DNA of 64,000 nucleotides, taken from the NCBI RefSeq assembly GCF_900114775.1, contig NZ_FOUE01000004.1, forward strand, positions 310,001-374,000. The letters run 5' to 3'. Shown here one piece after another: positions 50,466 to 63,605 of this stretch (positions within the stretch are counted from its first letter, which is position 1; every line of letters starts with the position of its first letter). Under the pieces are notes generated by a model. That model worked only from the letters and a program-made list of their open reading frames with translations. It was not told the DNA's origin and did not search any database. The position numbers were made by a program, and so were the translations under genes. Source of the stretch: Marinobacter zhejiangensis. Its GTDB lineage: Bacteria > Pseudomonadota > Gammaproteobacteria > Pseudomonadales > Oleiphilaceae.

Positions 50466-53123
50466 ATGGCAGAGGCAAAAAAAGCGACTCAAACACCGCC
50501 GCTCACTGAAAAACAGCAGCGTTTCCACGGACTGGTTGCCCAAGGCGCCAGGGAAGGGACGGTGATCGCCATGATCGTGCTGGCAATTTACCTGGCCATG
50601 GCGTTGGTGACGTTCAGTTCCGCCGACCCAGGCTGGGCAAGTGTTGGCCACCAGGTTGACGTAACCAACGCGGCCGGGCGCACAGGGGCCTGGCTGGCGA
50701 GCCTGTTCATGGACTTTTTTGGTCACGTCGCTTTTCTCTTTCCGGTGATGGTCTTTGGCTATGCCATCATGATGATCCGCCGCCGTAACGACCCACTGGA
50801 AATGCACTGGCCGTTGTTCCTTTTGCGATTCGGCGGGTTCGCACTTATCTTGTTGTCCGCAACCAGTCTCCTGGCACTTTATTCCGTGCTAGGCCTGAAT
50901 GCCTCATCCGGCGGCGTGATGGGCGTGGCCGTTTCCGATGCCATGGTCCGTTTGTTCAACCTGCCCGCCACAACGTTGATGCTGGTTGCCATCTTCCTGT
51001 TTGCATTGACGGTGACCACCGGGCTGTCCTGGTTTTGGTTGATGGATCGTTTGGGCGCCATGACACTTTCCGGCTACGAACGGGCAAGTGCCTTCATCCG
51101 TGGGCGCTTCAGCAGACCTGAAGCTCAGGGCTCAGCTGAACCCGTGGTGCGCAAGCAATCCAAGGCCACAGAGCCTGAACCTCCAGTGCTCCAGGCGCCG
51201 ACATCTCCAGCCCCAGAGAAACGCAAGGCCCCAGGACTGCTCGCGAAGCTTGGCAATTTGTTCAAACGTCCGGCGAAGAAGGGCAGGGCGTCCACCCAGG
51301 ATGAGCGAAAAGAGCCAGGCCTGGACGGCGTTATGCCGGATATCGGCGAAGAGACCGTCTGTTTGGAAAGCTTCCCGAACGAGCGATTCGAACCGGAGGA
51401 GCGTCCGCTGGAAAGGTCGGCGGAGAGAGCGATGGAGAGGCCAGTAGTCGCTGAAAAGGCGATCACTGAATCCAGACCAAACAAACCGCCTGTTCAGGTT
51501 GATGAACCGAAGAAAAAGCTATCCAAGTCTCTGAAAATCCTGCCTTTCAAACGGGATGAAGAGGCTCGAAAAAAGGACAGCGAAACTCAGCCTTCCCTGT
51601 TTGATGACATTGAATGTCCAATTCCTCCGATCTCATTGCTCGACCCCCCTGAAGAGCAAAAGGAAAAGGGCTATTCCGAAGAGTCGCTTGAGCATATGTC
51701 CCGACTGCTTGAGGAAAAGCTGTCTGATTTCGGCGTGTCGGTGGAAGTGGTTGAGGTTAATCCCGGCCCTGTAATCACCCGTTTCGAGATCAAGCCAGCA
51801 CCGGGTGTCAAAGTCAGCAAAATCTCTAACCTTGCGAAAGACCTTGCCCGCTCGCTGGCTGTGCTTAGCGTCCGGGTGGTCGAGGTTATTCCCGGCAAAT
51901 CTGTGATCGGCATTGAAATCCCGAATGAAGCCCGGGAGATGGTGCGCCTAAGTGAAGTGCTGGGCGCGAAGGTCTTCGAGGAGTCCTCCTCACCACTGAC
52001 GCTGGCGTTGGGGAACGACATTGGGGGTAACCCGGTGGTCGCCAACTTGGCCAAGATGCCCCACCTTCTGGTTGCTGGTACCACCGGGTCAGGTAAGTCC
52101 GTTGGTGTGAATGCCATGCTGTTGAGTATGCTTCTGAAGGCATCGCCGGAAGAGGTTCGTTTCATCATGGTGGACCCCAAGATGCTGGAACTGAGCATCT
52201 ACGACGGCATTCCTCATTTGTTGTCACCGGTTGTGACCGATATGAAGGAAGCCGCCAACGCCCTGCGCTGGTGTGTCGCTGAGATGGAGCGCCGGTATCG
52301 ATTGATGGCCAACCTCGGGGTAAGGAACATTGCCGGCTACAATCGCAAGGTCAAAGAAGCTATGGAGGCTGGTGAGCCGCTGCTTGACCCGTTGTGGAAA
52401 CCGGATGAATACCTGGCCAACGACGAGCAGGAACGGCCGGAGCTGGATACGCTGCCGTTTATCGTGGTGGTGATCGACGAATTTGCCGACATGATGATGA
52501 TTGTTGGTAAAAAAGTGGAAGAGCTGATTGCGCGGATCGCCCAGAAGGCCCGTGCGGCCGGCATCCACCTTATCCTGGCAACCCAGCGCCCCTCGGTGGA
52601 CGTCATTACCGGCCTGATCAAGGCCAACATCCCCACACGTATCTCCTTCCAGGTGTCCTCAAAGATCGACTCCCGGACCGTACTGGATCAGGGGGGCGCA
52701 GAACAGCTGCTGGGCCATGGTGACATGCTGTACCTGCCACCGGGAACGGGGTTGCCAGTGCGTGTTCACGGCGCCTTTGTTGACGATGACGAAGTGCACC
52801 GCGTGGTTAGTGCCTGGAAGGCCCGAGGTGAGCCGATTTACGTCGACGATGTTCTGAATGGCGCGGAGGGCGAAAATCTTCCGGGTGTCCCCACGCTGTC
52901 GGAAGGCGGCGATGACAACGAAAACGATGCCTTGTTTGATGAGGCGGTGGCGTTCGTAACCGAGGGGCGTCGGGTATCCATATCTTCTGTTCAGCGTAAG
53001 TTCAAGATCGGCTATAACCGGGCGGCTAACCTGGTTGAAGCCATGGAAGCTTCGGGTGTCGTCAGTCCTGCGGGCCATAACGGAACCCGTGAAGTACTGG
53101 CCCCGCCACCTCCCCGAGATTAG
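50466..53123 (+). CDS. ftsK: DNA translocase FtsK
   Basis: Septal DNA pump that clears the terminus and activates XerCD. 885 residues: four membrane helices in the first 190, a polar linker (about 210-410), the alpha-beta motor with Walker A GTTGSGKS near 539-546 and Walker [15 protein letters not shown], and a C-terminal gamma winged helix (about 815-880) that reads KOPS. The linker is moderate in length compared with E. coli (1329 aa in total). lolA begins 10 bases after the stop. Confidence 0.96.
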   Translation: MAEAKKATQTPPLTEKQQRFHGLVAQGAREGTVIAMIVLAIYLAMALVTFSSADPGWASVGHQVDVTNAAGRTGAWLASLFMDFFGHVAFLFPVMVFGYAIMMIRRRNDPLEMHWPLFLLRFGGFALILLSATSLLALYSVLGLNASSGGVMGVAVSDAMVRLFNLPATTLMLVAIFLFALTVTTGLSWFWLMDRLGAMTLSGYERASAFIRGRFSRPEAQGSAEPVVRKQSKATEPEPPVLQAPTSPAPEKRKAPGLLAKLGNLFKRPAKKGRASTQDERKEPGLDGVMPDIGEETVCLESFPNERFEPEERPLERSAERAMERPVVAEKAITESRPNKPPVQVDEPKKKLSKSLKILPFKRDEEARKKDSETQPSLFDDIECPIPPISLLDPPEEQKEKGYSEESLEHMSRLLEEKLSDFGVSVEVVEVNPGPVITRFEIKPAPGVKVSKISNLAKDLARSLAVLSVRVVEVIPGKSVIGIEIPNEAREMVRLSEVLGAKVFEESSSPLTLALGNDIGGNPVVANLAKMPHLLVAGTTGSGKSVGVNAMLLSMLLKASPEEVRFIMVDPKMLELSIYDGIPHLLSPVVTDMKEAANALRWCVAEMERRYRLMANLGVRNIAGYNRKVKEAMEAGEPLLDPLWKPDEYLANDEQERPELDTLPFIVVVIDEFADMMMIVGKKVEELIARIAQKARAAGIHLILATQRPSVDVITGLIKANIPTRISFQVSSKIDSRTVLDQGGAEQLLGHGDMLYLPPGTGLPVRVHGAFVDDDEVHRVVSAWKARGEPIYVDDVLNGAEGENLPGVPTLSEGGDDNENDALFDEAVAFVTEGRRVSISSVQRKFKIGYNRAANLVEAMEASGVVSPAGHNGTREVLAPPPPRD

Positions 53124-53133
53124 GAGAATTACT

Positions 53134-53778
53134 ATGGTGCTTCGTAACGTCCTCCTTGCCATGACCGCGCTGATTGCCGGTCTGTGCTCCCCAGTCACCC
53201 TGGCGCAGGACGCTGATCCGGCCAGTCGGCTCGCCGATATCCTGAAAGGGTATCGGACCTATCAGGCCAGCTTTATCCAGATCCTGGTCAACGAAAGTGG
53301 CGGCCCGGTCCAGGAAACCCGTGGAGAGCTTAAGGCTCAGCGGCCTGGTTTGTTCTATTGGGAAACGCAGGCACCACTGTCCCAGTTCATTGTCAGTGAT
53401 GGCGAGAGCGTGTCTGTGTATGACCCGGACTTGGAGCAGGTCACCATCCACCGCCTGGATGAGCGAGCAAGCAGCACCCCGGCACTCTTGTTGAGCGGTG
53501 AAGTCGGTGACCTCTCCGAAAGCTATGAGGTGAGCCAACGGGCACTCGGCGAAAAGACCCTCGAATTCACCCTGAAGCCTCGCAATCCCGATTCGCTGTT
53601 CGTTTCCCTGCGCCTGTCGTTCTATGACGGTGAGCTTCAGGAAATGCGAATGGAAGACACCCTGTCCCAGTTCAGTATTCTCAGCTTTGACAACGTTGAA
53701 TTGAACTCAACCCTCCCAGACAGCACCTTCACATTGGATTACCCGGAGGGCGTCGACGTAATTCAGGACGACGTCTGA
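53134..53778 (+). CDS. lolA: Outer-membrane lipoprotein carrier protein LolA
   Basis: Periplasmic chaperone moving lipoproteins from LolCDE to LolB. 214 aa with signal peptide 1-24 (ends TLA), RLADILKGYRTYQASFIQ and the PGLFYWETQAP hydrophobic-cavity strand. ATG 53134 is chosen: TAGGAGA (53121-53127) overlaps the ftsK stop and lies six bases upstream, while the frame upstream lacks a signal peptide. rarA shares one base with the stop (TGATG). Confidence 0.95.
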   Translation: MVLRNVLLAMTALIAGLCSPVTLAQDADPASRLADILKGYRTYQASFIQILVNESGGPVQETRGELKAQRPGLFYWETQAPLSQFIVSDGESVSVYDPDLEQVTIHRLDERASSTPALLLSGEVGDLSESYEVSQRALGEKTLEFTLKPRNPDSLFVSLRLSFYDGELQEMRMEDTLSQFSILSFDNVELNSTLPDSTFTLDYPEGVDVIQDDV

Positions 53779-55130
53779 TGCAGGACAGCCTGTTTGGCGA
53801 ACAGCCAGGCATAGAACCACTGGCCGCCCGGATGCGGCCGAAGACCCTTGATGATTACGTTGGTCAGACTCACCTGGTGGGGCCGGGTAAGCCGCTGCGC
53901 CGGGCGCTGGAGCAGGAACAGCTCCACTCGATGATCCTCTGGGGGCCACCCGGCGTCGGCAAAACCACCTTTGCCCGTTTGCTGGCCAACGTTGGGCAGC
54001 TCAGCTTTGAAACGCTCTCAGCGGTGCTTAGCGGGGTTAAGGACATTCGGGAGGTGGTCGAGCGAGCCAAACTGCGAAAGCAGTCAAATGGCCGCGGAAC
54101 CCTGCTGTTTGTCGATGAGGTCCATCGCTTCAATAAAGGCCAGCAAGACGCCTTTCTCCCGCATATTGAAGATGGCACCTTTATCTTTGTGGGTGCGACT
54201 ACCGAAAACCCTTCTTTTGAACTCAACAGCGCGCTGCTGTCCCGAACCCGCGTCTATGTACTGAAAAACCTTTCTGAGCCCGAGCTGCAGTTGCTGCTTC
54301 GGCGAGTGCTTGCCGCCCCTGAAGGGCTCGCCGGACAGGTGGCAGTCGCCGATGAGGTGTTGGCACTGATCGCCGCAGCAGCATCCGGGGACGCCCGACG
54401 AGCACTGAATATTTTGGAAGTAGGAGCCGACCTGGCGGAGCCCAATGACCAGGGCGTACCCACGATTTCGCGGCAGAACCTGGAACTGGTGCTGCAAACC
54501 AGCTTGCGCAGGTTCGATAAGGGCGGCGACGTGTTCTACGACCAGATCTCGGCGCTTCATAAGTCAGTTCGGGGGTCCGACCCCGACGCCTCGCTCTACT
54601 GGCTCTGTCGAATGCTGGATGGCGGCTGTGATCCGCTTTACGTGGCCCGCCGGCTGGTACGTATCGCCAGTGAGGATATCGGCAATGCAGACCCGCGAGC
54701 GCTTAGACTGACTTTGGATGCCTGGGATGCCCAGGAACGTCTCGGGTCGCCCGAAGGTGAGCTGGCCCTGGCACAGGCCGTAACGTATCTGGCGTTGGCG
54801 CCCAAGAGCATTGGGGTCTATCAAGCATTTAACCAATGCATGGCGGACATCCGTAGCGAGCCTGACTACGAGGTTCCGATCCATTTACGCAATGCGCCAA
54901 CCAAACTGATGAAGTCGCTCGGCCATGGGGATGAGTACCGCTACGCCCATGATGAGCCCGGGGCGTTTGCAGCCGGCGAATCGTATTTCCCAGAAAGCAT
55001 TCATGGACGCCGCTACTACCACCCGGTAGAGCGAGGTCTCGAAATTAAACTGGCTGAAAAACGGGAAAGGCTGGATGCCCTGAATGAGGCCAGCCCGCGG
55101 CAACGCTACCCAAACGACCCCGGAAGCTAA
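53778..55130 (+). CDS. rarA: Replication-associated recombination protein RarA (MgsA)
   Basis: AAA+ ATPase at stalled forks, homologous to WRNIP1. 450 aa; Walker A GPPGVGKTT near 55-63, Walker B LLFVDEVHRFN, and the clamp-loader-like C-terminus with SVRGSDPDASLYWLCRML. Start overlaps the lolA stop by one base, completing ftsK-lolA-rarA. Confidence 0.95.
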   Translation: MQDSLFGEQPGIEPLAARMRPKTLDDYVGQTHLVGPGKPLRRALEQEQLHSMILWGPPGVGKTTFARLLANVGQLSFETLSAVLSGVKDIREVVERAKLRKQSNGRGTLLFVDEVHRFNKGQQDAFLPHIEDGTFIFVGATTENPSFELNSALLSRTRVYVLKNLSEPELQLLLRRVLAAPEGLAGQVAVADEVLALIAAAASGDARRALNILEVGADLAEPNDQGVPTISRQNLELVLQTSLRRFDKGGDVFYDQISALHKSVRGSDPDASLYWLCRMLDGGCDPLYVARRLVRIASEDIGNADPRALRLTLDAWDAQERLGSPEGELALAQAVTYLALAPKSIGVYQAFNQCMADIRSEPDYEVPIHLRNAPTKLMKSLGHGDEYRYAHDEPGAFAAGESYFPESIHGRRYYHPVERGLEIKLAEKRERLDALNEASPRQRYPNDPGS

Positions 55131-55131
55131 T

Positions 55132-55158
55132 GCCAGCGCTGTGGCAAGGCGCGCTGGC
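55132..55158 (+). other. Hairpin after rarA
   Basis: GCCAGCGC (55132-55139) pairs perfectly with GCGCTGGC (55151-55158) across an 11-base loop, two bases after the rarA stop. No T run follows, so it may stabilise the 3' end or end transcripts only weakly. Confidence 0.45.
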
Positions 55159-55163
55159 GTAGG

Positions 55164-55169
55164 TATAAT
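55164..55169 (+). promoter_or_regulatory. Candidate -10 box of serS-cobA
   Basis: A perfect TATAAT lies 74 bases before serS. The hexamer 17 bases upstream (GTGGCA, 55141-55146) is a weak -35. It stands just behind the rarA hairpin, a natural place for a promoter. Confidence 0.5.
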
Positions 55170-55174
55170 GCTGA

Positions 55175-57366
<2,192 letters not shown>

Positions 57367-57375
57367 TCGCCGCGA

Positions 57376-57421
57376 GACACAAAAAAGCCGAAGCACCTGG
57401 TGTCTTCGGCTTTTTTGTGTC
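57376..57421. terminator. Bidirectional terminator between cobA and the DAHP synthase gene
   Basis: Perfect 18-bp stem (57376-57393 with 57404-57421) containing six A-T pairs on each side; the 10-base loop CACCTGGTGT is itself a short palindrome. It serves both convergent genes. Confidence 0.95.
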
Positions 57422-57436
57422 TGGCTACCGGGTCGT

Positions 57437-58504
57437 TCAGCGCGTGGGCAGAACGTCCTTCAGCTTCTCTCTCATTTCCCGAATGGCCTTCTCGGTCGTA
57501 TCCCAATCGATACAGGCGTCGGTAATGGAAACACCGTACTTGAGGTCGTCCAGGTTGTCCGGGATGGCCTGCGCGCCCCAGTTGAGGTGACTCTCAATCA
57601 TCAGGCCCTGAATGGATTTATTGCCCTCAAGGATCTGATGGCTAATATCCTGCATAACCAATGGCTGAAGCCCCGGGTCCTTGTTTGAGTTGGCATGGCT
57701 GCAATCCACCATAATGGAATTACGCAGCCCCGCCTTTTCCAGCGCCTGTTCGCACAGGGTAACACTGACAGAATCGTAATTCGGCTTGCCGCCACCGCCC
57801 CGCAGTACCACATGACCATAGGCATTACCGGCCGTGCGAATGATGGAAACCTGACCCTGCTGATTGATGCCCAGGAAACTGTGGGGGTGGGAGACCGATT
57901 TCATCGCATTGACGGCAACGTCCAGACTGCCGTCGGTCCCGTTCTTGAAGCCAATGGCCATGGAAAGTCCGCTACTCATTTCGCGATGGGTCTGGGATTC
58001 CGTGGTGCGAGCACCGATGGCGGACCAGGCGATGGTGTCCTGCAGGTATTGGGGAGAAATCGGATCCAGTGCTTCGGTTGCTGTCGGCAGACCAAGCTCG
58101 GCAATGTCCAGGAGTAAACGGCGCCCGATATGGAGACCTTGTTCGATGTCGAAGGTGTCATCGAGGTGTGGATCGTTGATCAGCCCTTTCCAGCCAACCG
58201 TTGTCCGGGGTTTCTCGAAGTAAACGCGCATGACAATCAACAGGGTATCGCTGACTTCGTCCGCCAGGACTTTCAGTCGCTCAGCGTATTCCCGGGCCGC
58301 TTTAACGTCGTGGATGGAGCAGGGGCCTACTACAACAAACAGTCGATGGTCCTTGCCGTCCATGATGTCATAGATCGCCTGACGACCTCCGTCCACAGTA
58401 GCCGCCGCCTTATCGGACAGAGGCATTTCCTTCTTCAGCGCTTCAGGCGTGATCAGTGTTTCCTGACTGGCCACGTTGACGTTCTCGAGCTTATTACCGG
58501 ACAT
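57437..58504 (-). CDS. 3-deoxy-7-phosphoheptulonate (DAHP) synthase, class I
   Basis: First enzyme of the shikimate pathway, AroF/AroG/AroH type. 355 aa from ATG 58504, with GAGGAT upstream; a longer reading to 58549 lacks a ribosome site. Family marks: VVGPCSIHD, RVYFEKPRTTVGWKG, ESQTHREMSSG and DCSHANSNKD (metal and PEP binding). Which amino acid inhibits it cannot be read safely from the sequence, so no symbol is given. aroC lies 30 kb away. Confidence 0.94.
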   Translation of the reverse strand: MSGNKLENVNVASQETLITPEALKKEMPLSDKAAATVDGGRQAIYDIMDGKDHRLFVVVGPCSIHDVKAAREYAERLKVLADEVSDTLLIVMRVYFEKPRTTVGWKGLINDPHLDDTFDIEQGLHIGRRLLLDIAELGLPTATEALDPISPQYLQDTIAWSAIGARTTESQTHREMSSGLSMAIGFKNGTDGSLDVAVNAMKSVSHPHSFLGINQQGQVSIIRTAGNAYGHVVLRGGGGKPNYDSVSVTLCEQALEKAGLRNSIMVDCSHANSNKDPGLQPLVMQDISHQILEGNKSIQGLMIESHLNWGAQAIPDNLDDLKYGVSITDACIDWDTTEKAIREMREKLKDVLPTR

Positions 58505-58808
58505 TCTGTTCTTATCCTCGATGTAATACGTTCTCGGAAGCAGTGTCACGAACTAAAAAGTGCTCCCGACCTTGATCGTTGTGCATGCTGGAACCGGCAT
58601 CCCGCAAAGGCTCCAGAGGGTTCGATATACTGCGCCATTTACCTTGCCTTTGCAATCGGATGGCGCCCAGGCCCATGCGGCACCTGTGCCCCATCCGGGT
58701 AGATGTTCGTTGGTTACATAAACAGGTGGAAGTAGCGCTGCTTTCATGACGTAATGAACTGATTGTCGGCGATATTGCCTTTTTATCCAGAACCGGACGC
58801 TATGTTGA

Positions 58809-60629
58809 ATGTCATTGACGACCCATGAGAATCCAGTACGACTGGACACCGCCGCTTTAGAGAAGAAAACCGACGCCATCATTCAGGGCATCCGTATTCC
58901 GGATCTCCCGTACCCGATCAAGGCCGTTGACCCTGGTCAGGAACCGGACTGGCGTCCGCTGTTGCTATCCTGTTGGAGTGAACAACGGAACGAAACGGTC
59001 TCCCACGTACTCCGCTCGGTATCCGTCTGCTGGACTGTCCGACAGGTTAATGCGGCCTATATCTCCGACCGGGTCATGGATGTCTTGCTGAAAACCTCGG
59101 GGTTGCACCTGGCCCTGGTCCAAAAAGTTGCCCGTTTGAGGTTCTTTCTCGCATGGCGGTTATCCGAAGAGGGCGGTAGTGCGTTTGACGGCCACCTGTG
59201 TGAGTGGCTGGACAGCCTGGGTGAGTGGCGCGGCTGGAGTGATACCGGAGGGCGTTCATCACGGGTTTTGCTGGATCAGCTTGAAGGCATGGTCATTGCG
59301 GTATCTGCGAGCTTTGAAACGCAGTCACTTGAACCGTTTCACCGCTTTTGTGACCAGTGGAAAAGCGATGCCCTGGCTCGTCATGAGCGTACGGCCAAAC
59401 TCCAGGTCCGGTTGCTTGAATCGGAGACCGGCATGGCACGCCAAAGGCAGGCCGAGCAGGTGGCGCGAGCGGCTATTGGCCGCGCACTCACCAACCGGGA
59501 ATTGCCACCCGTTATCTCAGGCTTCATCCGGAACCATTGGCTGCCGCTGATGCGTCAGGCCGTGCTGGCCTCCGGAACCGAGAGTGCGGATTGGCGTCAT
59601 GCGAACAAGCTACTCCAGTGGTTGACCTGGATTGGTGACCCCTCGCTGTCCCATGGCAGCTCCGAGCGCCTCTACAAGGTAGGGGAGCAGATTGGCGACA
59701 GTTTGTCGTCAGTCTGGGAACGGGTTCAGGGTGGTTCGCTACCAAGTGGTGCTATGACCGCCATTGAGGGGGTAATCGTCGCACGTCTCAGGGGCGAAGA
59801 ACTTGAGCTGGCTCCTGCGCTTGATGGCGGCTTGGAGACCTTTGACGAGTCTTGGCTATCCACCCAGAATCCATCCTCAGCCGATCTCGCAGCGGTCAGC
59901 AAGCAGTGGTTCGTTGAAGGTGTGGGGGCGCATGAACAGCGGCGGTTCTTTACCGCGTTTCTGGATGCCTCCAGTGAAGTGCTCTGGACCAATGGGGCAG
60001 GCACCAAACTTGGCATAACACCCTGGCATACGTTTGTTCAGGCACGAAACAGTGGCGCACTGCGCTTGCTGCCTCAGATCAACGGCTTTGAGGATTTGCT
60101 CTGTGACACCGTCCAGTCGTTAGACACCCTGTACCATCAGCAACGGCAGCAACGCCGGGCTGCTGCCGAGCGTGCGAGGGAGCAGGCCGATGCGCTTCGA
60201 AAGAAAGTGGAAGCGGCTGAGGACGCTAAACGGAACGAACTGGAAATGCAGCGGCTGGAGATAGAACGAGAGCATGCCGAACGTGAACGACGACAGCAGG
60301 AGCAGCGTGACGCTGAAGCGCTCAGGCTTCGCCGGGAAATGGAGTCCCAGGCGCGAGAACGTGTCGACGGGTTGAAGCTGGGAAGCTGGATAGCTGTTAA
60401 TGACAGTGATACTGACAGTTCGCCCACCCGATTGAAGCTTGCGGTAAAAATTGCAGCCACCAAAAAATTGGTGTTTGTCGATCGTCTTGGCCTCAACCGA
60501 ACGGAATATACCGAACAGGGACTTATCGACGATCTTGTTGAGGGCCGGGTGCGGGTACTCAGCGATGCGGCAGAGTTTGACGATGCCCTATCACGGGTGG
60601 TCGGGCGAATCCGGATGGGTAAGCACTAA
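58809..60629 (+). CDS. DUF1631 family protein
   Basis: 606 residues matching DUF1631 (also called thymidine-phosphorylase-like in old annotation). The N-terminal two thirds are helical. A strongly charged coiled coil spans about 440-515 (REQADALRKKVEAAEDAKR and following). The C-terminal domain, GLKLGSWIAVNDSDT, RLKLAVKIAATKKLVFVDRLG and GRVRVLSDAAEFDDAL, is the most conserved part and resembles a PilZ-like barrel. Function is unknown. A c-di-GMP-type PilZ gene follows after 58 bases. The 304-base gap before it, shared with the divergent DAHP synthase gene, shows nothing I can name. Confidence 0.85.
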   Translation: MSLTTHENPVRLDTAALEKKTDAIIQGIRIPDLPYPIKAVDPGQEPDWRPLLLSCWSEQRNETVSHVLRSVSVCWTVRQVNAAYISDRVMDVLLKTSGLHLALVQKVARLRFFLAWRLSEEGGSAFDGHLCEWLDSLGEWRGWSDTGGRSSRVLLDQLEGMVIAVSASFETQSLEPFHRFCDQWKSDALARHERTAKLQVRLLESETGMARQRQAEQVARAAIGRALTNRELPPVISGFIRNHWLPLMRQAVLASGTESADWRHANKLLQWLTWIGDPSLSHGSSERLYKVGEQIGDSLSSVWERVQGGSLPSGAMTAIEGVIVARLRGEELELAPALDGGLETFDESWLSTQNPSSADLAAVSKQWFVEGVGAHEQRRFFTAFLDASSEVLWTNGAGTKLGITPWHTFVQARNSGALRLLPQINGFEDLLCDTVQSLDTLYHQQRQQRRAAAERAREQADALRKKVEAAEDAKRNELEMQRLEIEREHAERERRQQEQRDAEALRLRREMESQARERVDGLKLGSWIAVNDSDTDSSPTRLKLAVKIAATKKLVFVDRLGLNRTEYTEQGLIDDLVEGRVRVLSDAAEFDDALSRVVGRIRMGKH

Positions 60630-60687
60630 AGAACGACTAGAATACCAGAGAGCCCGTCGAATTCGATTCTGGAAGGGAAACCGATGG

Positions 60688-61068
60688 ATGAAGCATAGTG
60701 CCGGCGATCGTGAACAGCGTTCCGAGTACCGTTTAACGGGGCGCGCTAAAGTTGAGATTGAGCTAGAGGCTGCAGACCCTGAGCTGAGGCTATCCGCACA
60801 CACGGTCACATCCTATACCCGTGATGTGTCGGCACATGGGATTCGTATAGAGACCGCTGAGTCAGTCAGGGTTGGCGCCCTGTTAAACGCGAAGGTACAA
60901 CTCTCACCCGAGGAGAGGCCTTTCGAGCTGGTGTGTGAAGTGGTTTGGTGCGAAGCGACCAATGCCGGGGAAGAACGTTGGTTAATCGGGCTTAGAATGG
61001 CTGAATCTGAGGATGTCCGATTCCTGGACTGGATTGAAGCGGTTGCGGAAGCGATGGCGGGTGAATGA
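60688..61068 (+). CDS. PilZ domain protein, c-di-GMP-binding type
   Basis: 126 residues. ATG 60688 is chosen: longer readings run back into the DUF1631 gene in another frame. RxxxR is present as RSEYR and the second motif as DVSAHG, so both c-di-GMP-binding elements are intact, unlike the pilus PilZ at 23165. A single beta-barrel domain with a C-terminal helix. As a partner of the DUF1631 protein it could report c-di-GMP level (inference from position). Confidence 0.87.
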   Translation: MKHSAGDREQRSEYRLTGRAKVEIELEAADPELRLSAHTVTSYTRDVSAHGIRIETAESVRVGALLNAKVQLSPEERPFELVCEVVWCEATNAGEERWLIGLRMAESEDVRFLDWIEAVAEAMAGE

Positions 61069-61070
61069 GT

Positions 61071-61098
61071 CCCGGGAGCGCGGAAGACGGCTCCCGGG
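61071..61098. other. Hairpin between the PilZ gene and fabI
   Basis: CCCGGGAGC (61071-61079) pairs with GCTCCCGGG (61090-61098). Neither side has a T run, so it is at best a weak terminator for the two convergent genes. Confidence 0.4.
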
Positions 61099-61115
61099 TT
61101 GAAGCCAAACTGAAC

Positions 61116-61901
61116 TTAGTCGTCCAGCTGGCCCATGGCGGTGACGTTAAAACCGGCATCAACGTGCATGATTTCCCCGGTTACGCCACTGGCCAGGTCG
61201 GAGCACAGGAACGCGGCTGCGTTACCGACTTCTTCCTGAGTAACGTTACGCCCCAGCGGTGCGCGCTTGGCATTTTCCGCAAGCATCCGACGGAAGCTCT
61301 TGATACCGGACGCTGCCAGGGTCTTGATCGGCCCGGCGGAGATGCCGTTGACCCGAACCCCGTCCTGCCCCAGGCTTGAAGCCATGAAGCGAACGTTGGC
61401 CTCCAGCGACGCTTTAGCCAAACCCATCACGTTATAGTTCGGCAACACCTTTTCGGCGCCAAGGTAGCTCAGGGTCAGCAGGGAGCTATTGTCGCTGAGC
61501 ATCTGGCGGGCTCCTTTGGCGAGGGCGACAAAACTGTAGGAACTGATGTCGTGGGCAATACGGAAGCCGTCACGGGTCGTGACATCGACATAGTTGCCGT
61601 CAAGTTCGTGCGCGGGCGCAAAGCCTACGGAATGAACAATGATGTCGATCTTGTCCCAGTGCTCCCCGATGGCTTTGAAGACGTTTTCAATTTCTTCGTC
61701 ACTGGCTACGTCGCAAGGGAATGTCAGGGAGCTTCCCCAGCCCTCGGCGAACTGCTCAACCCGAGATTTGAGCTTGTCGTTCTGGTAGGTGAACGCCAGC
61801 TCGGCACCTTGTTGATAAAACGCTTCCGCGATACCGGCCGCGATGGAATGTTTGCTGGCTACGCCTACAATCAGCGCTTTCTTGCCGCTGAGAATTCCCA
61901 T
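61116..61901 (-). CDS. fabI: Enoyl-ACP reductase FabI
   Basis: Last step of each fatty-acid elongation round, NADH-dependent. 261 aa; [20 protein letters not shown] is the FabI glycine loop, and the catalytic Tyr/Lys pair is in [16 protein letters not shown] lies upstream of the ATG. It follows yejF on the same strand with 63 bases between, as in P. aeruginosa PA1806-PA1807. FabI is the target of triclosan-type inhibitors. Confidence 0.97.
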   Translation of the reverse strand: MGILSGKKALIVGVASKHSIAAGIAEAFYQQGAELAFTYQNDKLKSRVEQFAEGWGSSLTFPCDVASDEEIENVFKAIGEHWDKIDIIVHSVGFAPAHELDGNYVDVTTRDGFRIAHDISSYSFVALAKGARQMLSDNSSLLTLSYLGAEKVLPNYNVMGLAKASLEANVRFMASSLGQDGVRVNGISAGPIKTLAASGIKSFRRMLAENAKRAPLGRNVTQEEVGNAAAFLCSDLASGVTGEIMHVDAGFNVTAMGQLDD

Positions 61902-61964
61902 TTGATGTCTCCCTGAGTAGCAATGTTCAAGTATTATCCCCGAAGCTGTGTGACGGGGTTACGC

Positions 61965-63602
61965 TCAATTGGTCGTAGTCCCGGCCACAGCGTCGGTGTC
62001 GCCATTACCGGCGTGCTGGTAGAAGAAGGCAGCTGACAGCAGCTCCCGAGTGTAGTCCGATTGTGGCTGGGCAAAGATAGATGCGGCATCGCCATATTCC
62101 ACGATTTCACCATGGCGAAGGACCAGAAGCTTGTGGCTCAGGGCGCGAACCACCGCCAGGTCATGACTGATAAACAGGTAGCTGATGCGGTAGCGCGACT
62201 GGAGGTCCAGTAGCAGCTCGATAACCTGGCTTTGAACGGTACGATCAAGGGCCGAAGTTGGCTCATCGAGAATGATCAGTTCTGGCCGCAGCACCAGCGC
62301 TCGGGCGATGGCAATGCGCTGCCGTTGCCCTCCTGAGAACTCATGAGGGTAGCGGTGACGGTCTTCCGGATTGAGCCCGACGTCCTCAAGTGCCTGTACC
62401 ACTTTATTGTCATGCTCACTGACGGGGGTGTCGGGCTCATGGATCTCCAGTCCCTCGCGGATAATCTCTGAAATGGACATCCGCGGGCTCAGGCTTCCAA
62501 AGGGATCCTGAAACACAATCTGAACCCGTCGCCGATAGGGCCGGAACTGCTTTTGGTTAAGGTTGGCCAGGTTTTTTCCGTTCAGCTCGACCGCGCCTTC
62601 GCTGGCTGTGAGTTTGAGCAGGGCATGTCCAATCGTGGTTTTGCCGCTGCCACTTTCCCCCACAATCCCCAGCGTTTCACCCGGATTGACGGAAAAACCC
62701 ACGTCCTGAACGGCCTGAAACCAGGTCTTTGGTTTGCCAAGCCAGGTTTTTGAGGTCGGAAAGCGCACATTCAGGTCTTTGACGGTGAGCAGGGGGGCGT
62801 CCGCGGTGGAAGGCGTCGGAGGCGTTCCCTTGGGCTCCGAGGCCAACAGCTTCCGGGTGTAAGCGTGCGCTGGTTGAGAGAACAGGGACTCCGTATCCGC
62901 CTTTTCCACCAGCCGGCCTTTTTCCATCACCGCAACGGTGTCAGCATAGCGGCGGACAATGGTGAGGTCGTGGGTGATCAGCAACACCGACATACCCAGC
63001 CGCTTTTGCAGATCGCCCAAAAGTTCCAGTACTTGCTTTTGAACGGTGACATCCAACGCGGTGGTGGGTTCATCGGCAATCAGCAGGTCGGGCTCATTGG
63101 CCAGCGCCATGGCAATCATGACGCGCTGCTTCTGCCCACCGGACAGTTGATGGGGGTAGCTGCCCAGTCGCTCTTCCGGATTGGGGATTCCAACCAGGGT
63201 CAGTAGTTCAATGCAACGCTGCCTTGCCTGCGGCCCCCGCATACCCATGTGCAGCGCCAGGGTTTCAGTGATCTGCTTTTCCACTGTATGGAGTGGGTTC
63301 AGCGAGGTCATTGGCTCCTGGAAGATCATGCTGATGGTACGTCCACGTACCTGACGAAGCCGCTGTTCCGGAGCTTTGAGCAGGTCTTCTCCCTGATAGC
63401 GGATTTCACCCGTTGGGTATTGGACGTGCCGTCCATCGAGAAGGCGAAGGACGGAGAGGGCGGTGATGGACTTTCCGGATCCGCTTTCGCCAACCAGCGC
63501 CAGCGTTTCACCTGCCCGAAGGGATAACGATACATCTTCAACAACGTTTTTCCCGTCGTTGAACCGTATGGAAAGGTTGGAAATGCTCAGCAATTCTTCC
63601 AT
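61965..63602 (-). CDS. yejF: ABC transporter ATP-binding protein YejF (fused double ATPase)
   Basis: Energises uptake of peptides through YejABE (microcin C in E. coli). 545 aa with two full ATPase halves: the first has Walker A GESGSGKS near 38-45 and signature LSGGQKQR, the second has GESGSGKTT near 316-324 and FSGGQRQR. Each half carries its own Walker B ([24 protein letters not shown]). It begins three bases after the yejE stop. Confidence 0.94.
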   Translation of the reverse strand: MEELLSISNLSIRFNDGKNVVEDVSLSLRAGETLALVGESGSGKSITALSVLRLLDGRHVQYPTGEIRYQGEDLLKAPEQRLRQVRGRTISMIFQEPMTSLNPLHTVEKQITETLALHMGMRGPQARQRCIELLTLVGIPNPEERLGSYPHQLSGGQKQRVMIAMALANEPDLLIADEPTTALDVTVQKQVLELLGDLQKRLGMSVLLITHDLTIVRRYADTVAVMEKGRLVEKADTESLFSQPAHAYTRKLLASEPKGTPPTPSTADAPLLTVKDLNVRFPTSKTWLGKPKTWFQAVQDVGFSVNPGETLGIVGESGSGKTTIGHALLKLTASEGAVELNGKNLANLNQKQFRPYRRRVQIVFQDPFGSLSPRMSISEIIREGLEIHEPDTPVSEHDNKVVQALEDVGLNPEDRHRYPHEFSGGQRQRIAIARALVLRPELIILDEPTSALDRTVQSQVIELLLDLQSRYRISYLFISHDLAVVRALSHKLLVLRHGEIVEYGDAASIFAQPQSDYTRELLSAAFFYQHAGNGDTDAVAGTTTN

Positions 63603-63605
63603 GGC

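Noticed and set aside
60451..60687. N-terminal extension of the second PilZ protein
   Set aside because: It overlaps the end of the DUF1631 gene in another frame and has no similarity to PilZ; ATG 60688 fits the domain.
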